Positions 1 through 5,169 of a DNA stretch of 10,167 bases are shown here, one piece after another. The notes under the pieces were generated by a model. The model searched no databases. It saw only the letters and a list, made by a program, of their open reading frames with translations, and was not told the origin of the DNA. Within the stretch, counting starts at the first letter, position 1, and each line of letters begins with the position of its first letter. Source of the stretch: an uncultured Acidaminococcus sp. (GTDB lineage Bacteria > Bacillota > Negativicutes > Acidaminococcales > Acidaminococcaceae); NCBI GenBank assembly GCA_900770265.1, contig CAAGJR010000185.1, forward strand, positions 1-10,167, in the 5' to 3' direction. The position numbers and the translations under genes are program-made.

Positions 1-39
1 CAATCCATAAAGCGTGTCTGCAAACAACCGATAAAGATT

Positions 40-68
40 ATTTTAATATGCTTTGAAACACCTGTAAA
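40..68 (-). promoter_or_regulatory. Possible leftward promoter at window edge
   Basis: Read on the minus strand, TTTACA (63-68) and TAAAAT (40-45) are separated by exactly 17 bases. This resembles a sigma-A promoter pointing out of the left edge, which would make the 1-170 interval a divergent intergenic region. The stretch is AT-rich, so a chance match is possible. No ribosome binding site or convincing start codon for a leftward gene is visible in the window. Confidence 0.35.
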
Positions 69-171
69 TACAATTTTTAATACATACTGTTCTATAAAAT
101 ACGATATCTAGCTGAAGGGGTTTCGGGAATTTTCCATGTTCAGGCCGTATTTTTGTTTTTTCAAATTCTAC

Positions 172-200
172 TTGACAATTTTTTCATTATCGACTACAAT
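172..200 (+). promoter_or_regulatory. Sigma-A-type promoter of the yeiH-sir leader
   Basis: A perfect -35 box TTGACA (172-177), a 17-base spacer and a near-consensus -10 box TACAAT (195-200) lie in AT-rich DNA. The predicted transcription start is near 206-208. The first possible coding start downstream with a good ribosome binding site is the cysteine-rich leader ORF at 268, so the transcript would carry a leader of about 370 bases before the transporter gene. This is the strongest promoter in the window by consensus match. Confidence 0.75.
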
Positions 201-207
201 TCAACCC

Positions 208-223
208 ATACATTGCAATGTAT
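208..223. promoter_or_regulatory. Perfect 16-bp palindrome at transcription start
   Basis: ATACATTGCAATGTAT is a perfect inverted repeat without spacer, placed directly after the -10 box at the predicted +1. This is the usual position for a repressor operator: a dimer bound here would block RNA polymerase. No regulator gene lies in the window to pair with it. Alternatively, the RNA would form a 6-bp hairpin with a four-base loop at the extreme 5' end of the transcript, which could stabilise the message. The palindrome is a direct observation; operator function is an inference from position. Confidence 0.5.
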
Positions 224-267
224 ACTGAAATCATATGTTTTAATTTTTAAAAAGAGGAGAATGTATC

Positions 268-348
268 ATGGAGAACCGCTTCGGTTTTGTTTGTATGTGT
301 TGTTGCTGTCAGCGAATGTGCAGTGACAACGCGGATGGCAGGCAGTAA
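268..348 (+). CDS. Cysteine-rich leader peptide (26 aa), putative attenuator uORF
   Basis: This short ORF runs from ATG at 268 to TAA at 346-348. It has an excellent ribosome binding site (GAGGAGA, 254-260, 7 bases before the start) and sits directly behind a consensus promoter. Six of its 26 residues are cysteine (positions 9, 11-14 and 18; core VCMCCCCQRMC), and four of the six codons are TGT. It has no membrane segment or recognisable domain. Downstream are a structured leader, an intrinsic terminator and genes for sulfur assimilation, so the likely role is regulatory: scarcity of charged cysteinyl-tRNA would stall ribosomes at the Cys run and change folding of the leader RNA. Polycysteine leader ORFs that act as cysteine-responsive attenuators are known in mycobacteria, and a cysteine-rich upstream ORF responding to copper is known in Bordetella, so thiol-metal sensing is an alternative. 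I see no homology to a named peptide; the call rests on signals and context. Confidence 0.65.
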   Translation: MENRFGFVCMCCCCQRMCSDNADGRQ

Positions 349-356
349 CGCCTGCC
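337..356 (+). promoter_or_regulatory. GC-rich hairpin over the leader-peptide stop codon
   Basis: GGCAGGC (337-343) and GCCTGCC (350-356) form a perfect 7-bp stem with loop AGTAAC, which contains the TAA stop of the leader peptide. A ribosome finishing the peptide would melt this hairpin. A ribosome stalled on the Cys codons (292-321) would leave it free to form. That geometry makes it a candidate sensor element of the attenuator. Confidence 0.5.
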
Positions 357-509
357 CCTTCCACCAACTGAACACCTGCACAATCGATCATCCGGCGCGA
401 CTCGGGGCCTGTCCCTGACGGCTGCGCCGCCGGCCTTTTGGCATGGCACTGAAACAAACGGGAATCACCCGGCAGATGAGCGAAGTGTGCGGACTCCGTG
501 ATTTTTCAC
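349..509 (+). promoter_or_regulatory. Structured non-coding leader between uORF and terminator
   Basis: I find no ORF with a ribosome binding site in this stretch. Its first part (357-391) is C-rich and G-poor (14 C, 3 G in 35 bases), which resembles a Rho-loading site. A GC-rich folded core follows: CGGCGC (393-398) can pair with GCGCCG (424-429), enclosing a smaller GGG/CCC hairpin, and GCC-rich arms around TTTT (429-447) form another hairpin. No T-box core (GGTGGNACCGCG-like) or SAM-I riboswitch core is present. The region could serve as the switching segment of the attenuator or contain an unrecognised aptamer. Confidence 0.4.
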
Positions 510-519
510 GCGCCATCTG
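473..519 (+). promoter_or_regulatory. Candidate antiterminator pairing
   Basis: CAGATG (473-478) is complementary to CATCTG (514-519). After one bulged A, GCG (480-482) pairs with CGC (511-513). The enclosed segment ends in its own hairpin, CGTGA (497-501) and TCACG (506-510) with a TTTT loop, which would stack directly on the 511 pair. The downstream strand is the 5' arm of the intrinsic terminator, so the two structures exclude each other. The complementarity is direct; the antiterminator role is inferred. Confidence 0.45.
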
Positions 520-541
520 TAAAACAGGTGGCGCTTTTTTT
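510..541 (+). terminator. Intrinsic terminator inside the leader (attenuator)
   Basis: GCGCCATCTGT (510-520) and ACAGGTGGCGC (524-534) make an 11-bp stem with a single G-U pair and an AAA loop, followed by seven T residues (535-541). This is a textbook rho-independent terminator. It lies after the promoter and leader peptide but about 40 bases before the transporter start codon. Read-through is therefore needed to express the structural genes, the hallmark of transcription attenuation. It could alternatively terminate a separate small RNA made from 207-541. Confidence 0.85.
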
Positions 542-579
542 GCACCACCGAAACAAAAATTCGATGAGGTGAAATGACA

Positions 580-2058
580 ATGACGAAAGAAAATATCCAA
601 ACGATCAGCAAGCCCACAGGTCTTGTGGGCAGCGAAGACTGGTGGGCCGTATGGCTGGGGCTGTTCATCACCCTGCTGGGCCTGGGCAAAATCTGGGGAT
701 TTGACCTTCTGGGCTGGGCAGCTACGTTCGGCGTCTGGATCGACCCGGCAAAAGCGGTAGGCACCAGCTCCAGGGCCTATGCCTGGCTGGGCAGCCTGGG
801 AGCACTGGGAGCCACCTGGCTGTTCACCCTGGCCGTAACCACCATCGGTGCCCATTTCATGAAAGCCGATGTGAAGAAATTCGCGGCTGGTTTTTCGGTG
901 ATCTACTGGATCACCATCCTGTCCAACGTGCTGGGCAACTACGCCTACCTGGCCGCTACCCCCAACAAGCGGGCAGCCTTCCACATCGGCTGGTCGCTGA
1001 GCCTGGGCGAACTGGGCTTTGTGATTGCCCTGCTGGCCGGGCTCATCATCGGGAACTTCTTCCCGAAGCTGGCGAAGTTCCTTTCTACGGCAGCCAAACC
1101 GGAATGGTACATCAAGACGGGCATCGTAATCCTGGGTGCCAACATCGGCATCCAGGCCATCAGCGCCCTGGGACTGGCCAGCACGGTGATCCTGCGGGGG
1201 CTGTGCGCCGTGGTGGAAGCGTACCTGATCTACTGGCCGGTAGTGTATTTCGTAGCCCGGAAGTTCTTTAAATTCACACCGGAATGGGCCGCTCCCATGG
1301 CCTCCGGCATCTCCATCTGCGGGGTGGCGGCCGCCATCGCCACGGGCAGTGCCATCAAAGCCCGGCAGATCATCCCCACCATCCTGGCTTCTGTCATCAT
1401 CGTATTCGTGGCCGTAGAACTGCTGATCCTGCCCTTTGCCGCAGCGTACTTCCTGCCGGGTGACCCCATGGTAGCCGGCTCCTGGCTGGGTCTGGTGGTG
1501 AAAAGCGACGGCGGTGCCGTAGCTTCCGGTGCCATTGCAGACAGCCTGATCCGCAGCCGGGCTCTGGAACTGTTCGGAGTGAAATACCAGGAAGGCTGGA
1601 TCCTGATGGCCGCCACCACCTCCAAAGTGTTCATCGACATCTTCATCGGCGTGTGGTCCTTCATCCTGGCCGTGGTCTGGTCCATCTACCATCTGAACAA
1701 TCCCAAGGCCGCCGGCGGCAGCGGCAGAGTTTCCAAACAGGAAATCTGGAACCGGTTCCCCAAGTTCATCCTGGGTTTCGTGGTGACGCTGGTGGGTATC
1801 TTCCTGGCCGGCTGGGCCCATCCCTCCATCGTAGCCGGAGCCAAAGCCGGGGCCGGTCAGGCGAATCTGCTGCGGGCGGTGTTCTTCGGACTGTGCTTCT
1901 TCTCCATCGGCCTGGTGACCAATGTACGCAAACTGTGGAACGCCGGCCTGGGCCGGGTCATCGGAGTCTATTCCGTGGCACTGTTGGGCTTCATCATCTG
2001 GGTGGGCCTGGGCATCTCCTACATTTTCTACCACGGCGTACTGCCTCCGGTATTGTAA
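580..2058 (+). CDS. YeiH-family (UPF0324) putative sulfate/sulfite transporter
   Basis: The 492-residue polytopic membrane protein belongs to the UPF0324/YeiH family, annotated as putative sulfate exporters. Family traits visible are the G-x-SICG-x-AA loop around residues 243-252, the conserved SDGGAVASGAIADSL stretch in the middle, and a run of about ten or more hydrophobic helices. It is longer than E. coli YeiH (about 349 residues): the first roughly 120 residues carry extra helices before the family core. I chose ATG 580 because GAGGTGA (566-572) lies 7 bases upstream; the in-frame ATG at 574 is almost inside that site. It is the first structural gene after the cysteine-leader attenuator and lies upstream of a sulfite reductase, which supports a sulfur oxyanion (sulfite or sulfate) as substrate. 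Direction of transport cannot be read from sequence, and a link to cysteine starvation would fit uptake better than export. Confidence 0.85.
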   Translation: MTKENIQTISKPTGLVGSEDWWAVWLGLFITLLGLGKIWGFDLLGWAATFGVWIDPAKAVGTSSRAYAWLGSLGALGATWLFTLAVTTIGAHFMKADVKKFAAGFSVIYWITILSNVLGNYAYLAATPNKRAAFHIGWSLSLGELGFVIALLAGLIIGNFFPKLAKFLSTAAKPEWYIKTGIVILGANIGIQAISALGLASTVILRGLCAVVEAYLIYWPVVYFVARKFFKFTPEWAAPMASGISICGVAAAIATGSAIKARQIIPTILASVIIVFVAVELLILPFAAAYFLPGDPMVAGSWLGLVVKSDGGAVASGAIADSLIRSRALELFGVKYQEGWILMAATTSKVFIDIFIGVWSFILAVVWSIYHLNNPKAAGGSGRVSKQEIWNRFPKFILGFVVTLVGIFLAGWAHPSIVAGAKAGAGQANLLRAVFFGLCFFSIGLVTNVRKLWNAGLGRVIGVYSVALLGFIIWVGLGISYIFYHGVLPPVL

Positions 2059-2089
2059 TGACGATCAATTGAAGAAAGAAGGAAAAACT

Positions 2090-2311
2090 ATGGAAAGTGA
2101 AATTTTGACCAACGTCCATTCGGCCGCCGATGAATATTATGAACGGCAGGTGGTGCAGCCCACCACCGCCAAGGTCCACGCTGTACAGCTGGACCAGGAT
2201 GCGGAGGAATATTTCCCCCTGCAGCCCATCGAGAAAAAGCTGTGTGCCTATTCCCTGGGGCTGGGCCTGGGACTCATGGCGGTATTCATCCTGTTTTTTG
2301 AAGTGCTGTAA
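2090..2311 (+). CDS. Small tail-anchored membrane protein, unknown function
   Basis: This encodes 73 residues: an acidic soluble N-terminal part of about 50 residues (with DQDAEEYFPL near its middle) and one C-terminal hydrophobic helix (about residues 53-73, LGLGLGLMAVFILFF) that ends almost at the C-terminus. It therefore looks like a tail-anchored or single-span protein with its soluble part probably in the cytoplasm. The start ATG at 2090 has a purine-rich site (GAAGAAAGAAGGA) upstream, and only 31 bases separate it from the transporter stop codon, so the two genes are probably co-transcribed. I do not recognise a family. Position between transporter and reductase suggests an accessory subunit of the transporter or a membrane tether. 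The codon pattern and start signal support a real gene. Confidence 0.7.
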   Translation: MESEILTNVHSAADEYYERQVVQPTTAKVHAVQLDQDAEEYFPLQPIEKKLCAYSLGLGLGLMAVFILFFEVL

Positions 2312-2353
2312 AACGAGCCCAGCTCTGGTCGGCCGGTCATAAAATAAAAAGCG

Positions 2354-2383
2354 ACTGTCCCCCGGCGTAAAATATGGTATGAT
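2354..2383 (+). promoter_or_regulatory. Extended -10 promoter before sulfite reductase
   Basis: TGGTATGAT at 2375-2383 is an extended -10 element (TG-n-TATGAT). The -35 region around 2354-2360 (ACTGTCC) is poor, as is common when TGn is present. It lies about 40 bases before the reductase start. The reductase may therefore be transcribed both from here and by read-through from the attenuated yeiH transcript, since I see no good terminator in 2312-2353. Confidence 0.5.
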
Positions 2384-2422
2384 TGTACCGATTGTAATAC
2401 TTGTAAAGGAGTTCGGACATCC

Positions 2423-3985
2423 ATGACACAAATCACAGAAGCGACGAAAGAAAAGATCCGGGAGCAGTTCCCGGTGTTCCAGGAAGCAGCCCGGGCGTTC
2501 TACGCCAAAGAGCTGCTCCCTGCCAAGTACAAGGGCACCAGCGGCAAGTTCGGGTCCTACGGGGAACGGGGCGCCAATTCCAGCATGCTGCGGCTGCGGT
2601 TCCCGGCCGGGGCCATCGACACGGCCCATATGCAGTTCCTGGCCCGGGTCATCAAACAATACAACGTACAGCTGGTCCACTTTACCACCGGCGAAGCCCT
2701 GCAGCTGCACCACCTGGACGAAAAGACCGTCCTGGCCCTGTACCAGGAATGTTTCGACGCCGGGGTGTACTGCTACGGCGCCGGCGGGGACAATCCGCGG
2801 AACATGACGGCCAGCCCGCTCCACGGGGTGGAAAAAGGCGAATTCTTCGACATGACGCCGGCCATCAAGGCGGCTGCCAACTTCCTCACCAACCTGATCC
2901 CCAATCTGAAACTGCCCCGGAAGTACAAGGTCAGCTTCTCCAACGGCATCGATAACGAAGGTCATGCCACGTTCAAGGATCTGGGCTTCGTGGCCCGTCC
3001 GGACGGTACCTACGACGTATACGCCGGCGGTGGTTTCGGGGTGAACGGCAGCCGGTTCGGCCTGAAGATCAAAGAACAGGTGCCGGCGGAAGCCCTGTCC
3101 TGGTACATCGCCGGCTACGCCCGGGATGTGTACATGAAGTACGGAGACTACCAGCACCGGGGCACCGCCCGCTCCCGTTTCATCCGGGACAAGCTGGGGG
3201 ACGAAAAGTTCCGGCAGGAAGTGCTGGACGCAGCTGAAAGAGCCAGGGCGGAAGGCGTGCCGGCTCTGGAACTGGAACCGGAACCGGTGCTGGAAAAAAG
3301 CGGCAAAGATGACACCGTGCTGGAAAATCCCCGGATCCACGCCCAGAAGCAGGACGGCCTGTACTATGTGGAATACAAACCCGCCGGTGGCGTGCCCACG
3401 ACGGCCGTATTCCAGAAACTGCTGGAAACCGCCGGTGCCCTGGAAGGAGCTGAACTGCGGCTGAACGCGGACGAAACCTGCTACATCATCAACCTGACGG
3501 CGGACGAGGCCCGGACCATCGCGGCCCTGACGGACAGTGACACGGCCAAGACGCCCTTTGAACATTCCATCAGCTGCATCGGCGCCACCGTGTGCCAGCA
3601 GGGTCTGTGCGATTCCCACGGAACCCTGGTCCGGCTGATCCAGGCCCTGCGGGATTCGGGCGAAGATACCCGGTACCTGCCCAAATGCCATTTCTCCGGC
3701 TGCCCTTCCACCTGCACGGTGCAGAACCTGGCACCCCTGGGGTTCCGGGGAGCGTTCACCCTGGTGAACGGAGAACGGGCCAGTGCCTTCCAGGTGTACG
3801 CCGGCGGCAGCTATGCCTACGGCAAGGAGAAAATCACCGAGCCTCTGGCCCTGATTCCCACCGCCCGGCTGCCGAAGTTCTTCCTGGCGCTGAACGAGAC
3901 CCTGCTCAAGGCCAAAGAGCCCTTCACCACCTGGTACCCGGACCACAAGGAAGCGTTCCTGGAACTGCTCAAGAAATTTGCCTGA
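2423..3985 (+). CDS. Siroheme sulfite (or nitrite) reductase, hemoprotein
   Basis: The 520-residue protein has the duplicated ferredoxin-like/NIR_SIR layout of siroheme reductases: a first half-domain at about 40-105, a catalytic half at about 115-280, then a second pair at about 310-375 and 380-515. The 4Fe-4S/siroheme ligands are complete: Cys385-x5-Cys391 (CIGATVC) and Cys427-x3-Cys431 (SGCPSTC). Basic residues typical of the oxyanion/siroheme pocket occur at GDNPRN (122-127) and LPRKYK (164-169). The enzyme carries out the six-electron reduction of sulfite to sulfide (or nitrite to ammonia) in the cytoplasm. It lacks flavin or NADPH domains, so electrons must come from ferredoxin or a separate partner. 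Location behind a YeiH-type transporter and a cysteine-rich leader favours assimilatory sulfite reduction over nitrite. AAAGGAG (2405-2411) precedes the ATG by 11 bases. Confidence 0.88.
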   Translation: MTQITEATKEKIREQFPVFQEAARAFYAKELLPAKYKGTSGKFGSYGERGANSSMLRLRFPAGAIDTAHMQFLARVIKQYNVQLVHFTTGEALQLHHLDEKTVLALYQECFDAGVYCYGAGGDNPRNMTASPLHGVEKGEFFDMTPAIKAAANFLTNLIPNLKLPRKYKVSFSNGIDNEGHATFKDLGFVARPDGTYDVYAGGGFGVNGSRFGLKIKEQVPAEALSWYIAGYARDVYMKYGDYQHRGTARSRFIRDKLGDEKFRQEVLDAAERARAEGVPALELEPEPVLEKSGKDDTVLENPRIHAQKQDGLYYVEYKPAGGVPTTAVFQKLLETAGALEGAELRLNADETCYIINLTADEARTIAALTDSDTAKTPFEHSISCIGATVCQQGLCDSHGTLVRLIQALRDSGEDTRYLPKCHFSGCPSTCTVQNLAPLGFRGAFTLVNGERASAFQVYAGGSYAYGKEKITEPLALIPTARLPKFFLALNETLLKAKEPFTTWYPDHKEAFLELLKKFA

Positions 3986-3989
3986 CACT

Positions 3990-4027
3990 AAAAAAGGGGG
4001 TGTGAAAAAGTGCTTTTTCACACTCCC
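3990..4027 (-). terminator. Terminator for the leftward hydrolase transcript
   Basis: A 14-bp stem (3996-4009 with 4014-4027, one G-U pair, loop GTGC) is flanked on its left by AAAAAA (3990-3995). Read on the minus strand this is a strong hairpin followed by TTTTTT, an ideal rho-independent terminator for the leftward alpha/beta hydrolase gene. On the plus strand no T-run follows, so it should act poorly there. It begins only five bases after the sulfite reductase stop codon. Confidence 0.75.
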
Positions 4028-4055
4028 GTCACTAGTCACTGGTCACTAGTCACTA
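4028..4055. repeat. Heptamer tandem repeat, 4 x GTCACTA
   Basis: Four head-to-tail copies of the 7-mer GTCACTA (the second reads GTCACTG) are followed by one extra G. The array starts directly after the 3990-4027 terminator hairpin and lies in the shared 3' region of two convergent genes. The same heptamer recurs in the same orientation at 8522-8542. Its function is unknown. Confidence 0.8.
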
Positions 4056-4065
4056 GCCGATGGAA

Positions 4066-4081
4066 GCCAGCTCACGCTGGC
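4066..4081. other. Small GC-rich hairpin in convergent 3' region
   Basis: GCCAGC (4066-4071) and GCTGGC (4076-4081) form a perfect 6-bp stem with a TCAC loop, followed by AAATTT. It has no T-run and is not a terminator by itself. It lies between the heptamer array and the rightward terminator, so it would be transcribed from both sides. Confidence 0.35.
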
Positions 4082-4092
4082 AAATTTAAGGA

Positions 4093-4123
4093 GCTGTGAA
4101 TCATTATTTCACAGCGCCTTTTT
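4093..4123 (+). terminator. Terminator for the rightward sulfite reductase transcript
   Basis: GCTGTGAA (4093-4100) pairs with TTCACAGC (4108-4115) around a 7-base loop. The outer GG (4090-4091) can extend the stem with CC (4117-4118) across one mismatch, and TTTTT (4119-4123) follows. This is a rho-independent terminator for the reductase transcript, located about 110 bases past its stop codon and immediately before the end of the convergent hydrolase gene. Confidence 0.7.
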
Positions 4124-4128
4124 GTATG

Positions 4129-5070
4129 TCAGATTGAATCCAGGAAATCCCCCACGGCCCGGGCGTACCCTCTTGGGTTGTCCATGATCTCGTTGGCGTG
4201 GCCGGAACCTTCGAAGTAGATCAGTTTCTTGTTGGGACTGGTGCACCGGTTCAGCAGATTCTCCGCAATGTGGGGCGGAATCAGCCGGTCCACATCCCCG
4301 TGGAGGAACAGCACCGGCGTGGTCATCCGCTGCACGCAGCTGGCCGGGTCCACATCCCGAAGCGTCTTGCGGGTATGGTAGTACATGGCCGCCTGGAAGA
4401 AGGGTTCCACCGCTTCCATGCCCAGCAGCAGCCGTTTGTCGTCCGTATAGTTCATGAGTTTTTCCTGGCCCAATTCCAGCACATTGCCGTAGGAACTGTC
4501 CGCCACATAGAACTTCATGGCCCGGCCCTGAGGCGTACCTGCATAGATCAGGCTCATGGCCGCCCCCAGGGAAATGCCATGGAAGCCGATGCTCACCCGG
4601 GGATCCTGCTGTTTCAGCAGCGCCACCCAGCTGTCCATGTCCTCGGCGTCGTGGATGCCCCAGTCGTTGGTCTCGCCCCCGCTTTCCCCATGGCCCCGGA
4701 TGTCGGGCATGAGCACATTGTAGCCCCGGGCCAGGTAGACTTTGGCGTAGGGCACGTCCATGGTCCGGTTCTGGTACAGCCCGTGGAGGATGATCACCGT
4801 ATCGTGGCTGCCGTTGGGGTTCTCGATATAGGTCCCCTGGAGCCGGGTGCCGTCTTTGGAATGGACGGATACCCGCTGCCAGCCGTTTTTCTGTTCCAGG
4901 GTATGGATGGTGTCCAGGTCATTCCGATGGTTCTCGATGGCCAGGAGCTTGTCCCAGGGCTGGTTGAACAGCTGCTCATAGGCGGTGTTGCCCGCATAGG
5001 CCCCCACCCCCAGCAGCAGTACCAGCACCAGGGCCACCAGATATTTCAAAAAGTACCAGAGGAATCGCAT
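4129..5070 (-). CDS. Membrane-anchored alpha/beta hydrolase
   Basis: The 313-residue protein begins with a hydrophobic segment (about residues 5-26, YFLKYLVALVLVLLLGVGAY) that acts as an uncleaved signal anchor or signal peptide, so the catalytic part is likely extracytoplasmic. The alpha/beta hydrolase fold follows: HG oxyanion motif at 96-97 (ILHGLYQ), nucleophile elbow G-I-S167-L-G, acid Asp261 in HGDVDRLIP, and His291 in GSGHANE. All triad residues are present. The family includes esterases and peptidase-like hydrolases of the Bacillus YqkD type; the substrate cannot be named. It is the last gene of the leftward cluster, 99 bases behind the permease gene, with AGGAAG just upstream of its start. 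A strong terminator for it lies at 3990-4027. Confidence 0.85.
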   Translation of the reverse strand: MRFLWYFLKYLVALVLVLLLGVGAYAGNTAYEQLFNQPWDKLLAIENHRNDLDTIHTLEQKNGWQRVSVHSKDGTRLQGTYIENPNGSHDTVIILHGLYQNRTMDVPYAKVYLARGYNVLMPDIRGHGESGGETNDWGIHDAEDMDSWVALLKQQDPRVSIGFHGISLGAAMSLIYAGTPQGRAMKFYVADSSYGNVLELGQEKLMNYTDDKRLLLGMEAVEPFFQAAMYYHTRKTLRDVDPASCVQRMTTPVLFLHGDVDRLIPPHIAENLLNRCTSPNKKLIYFEGSGHANEIMDNPRGYARAVGDFLDSI

Positions 5071-5169
5071 TCCTACTTTCTTCCTGCCTTTCTCACGTAT
5101 AGATAGCAGTGTATATGATAGTACGCGAATGGAACAGAAGCAAGGCAGAAAAGAGAAAAAAGGATGAAC

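Noticed and set aside
266..457. 63-codon minus-strand frame across the leader region
   Set aside because: No ribosome binding site or promoter is seen on that strand; the plus strand carries a promoter, leader ORF and terminator that explain the region.
349..541. T-box or SAM riboswitch in front of the sulfur operon
   Set aside because: The T-box core (GGTGGNACCGCG-like) and the SAM-I core motifs are absent, and a translated cysteine-rich ORF offers a more direct sensor. An unknown aptamer cannot be excluded.
388..2034. 548-codon open frame on the minus strand opposite the YeiH-type gene and leader
   Set aside because: It is a compositional shadow of the transporter gene; its translation is low-complexity (Gly, Gln, His, Asp) and it runs through the terminator and leader elements.
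2312..2353. Terminator between the small membrane protein gene and the sulfite reductase gene
   Set aside because: Only a weak GAGC/GCTC hairpin with a 3-base loop and no following T-run is present, so read-through into the reductase gene is likely.
1994..4039. Very long open frame (681 codons) on the minus strand opposite the sulfite reductase gene
   Set aside because: It is antisense to a clearly recognised gene with intact motifs, has no domain pattern, is rich in Gly/Gln/His/Pro as expected for shadow frames of GC-rich genes, and lacks a convincing start signal.
4028..4055. CRISPR array
   Set aside because: The units are 7 bases long and directly adjacent without spacers, and no cas genes are present.
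5071..5169. Separate promoter for the alpha/beta hydrolase gene
   Set aside because: The 99-base gap has several AT-rich words on the minus strand but no -35/-10 pair at acceptable spacing, so it is treated as part of the upstream operon.
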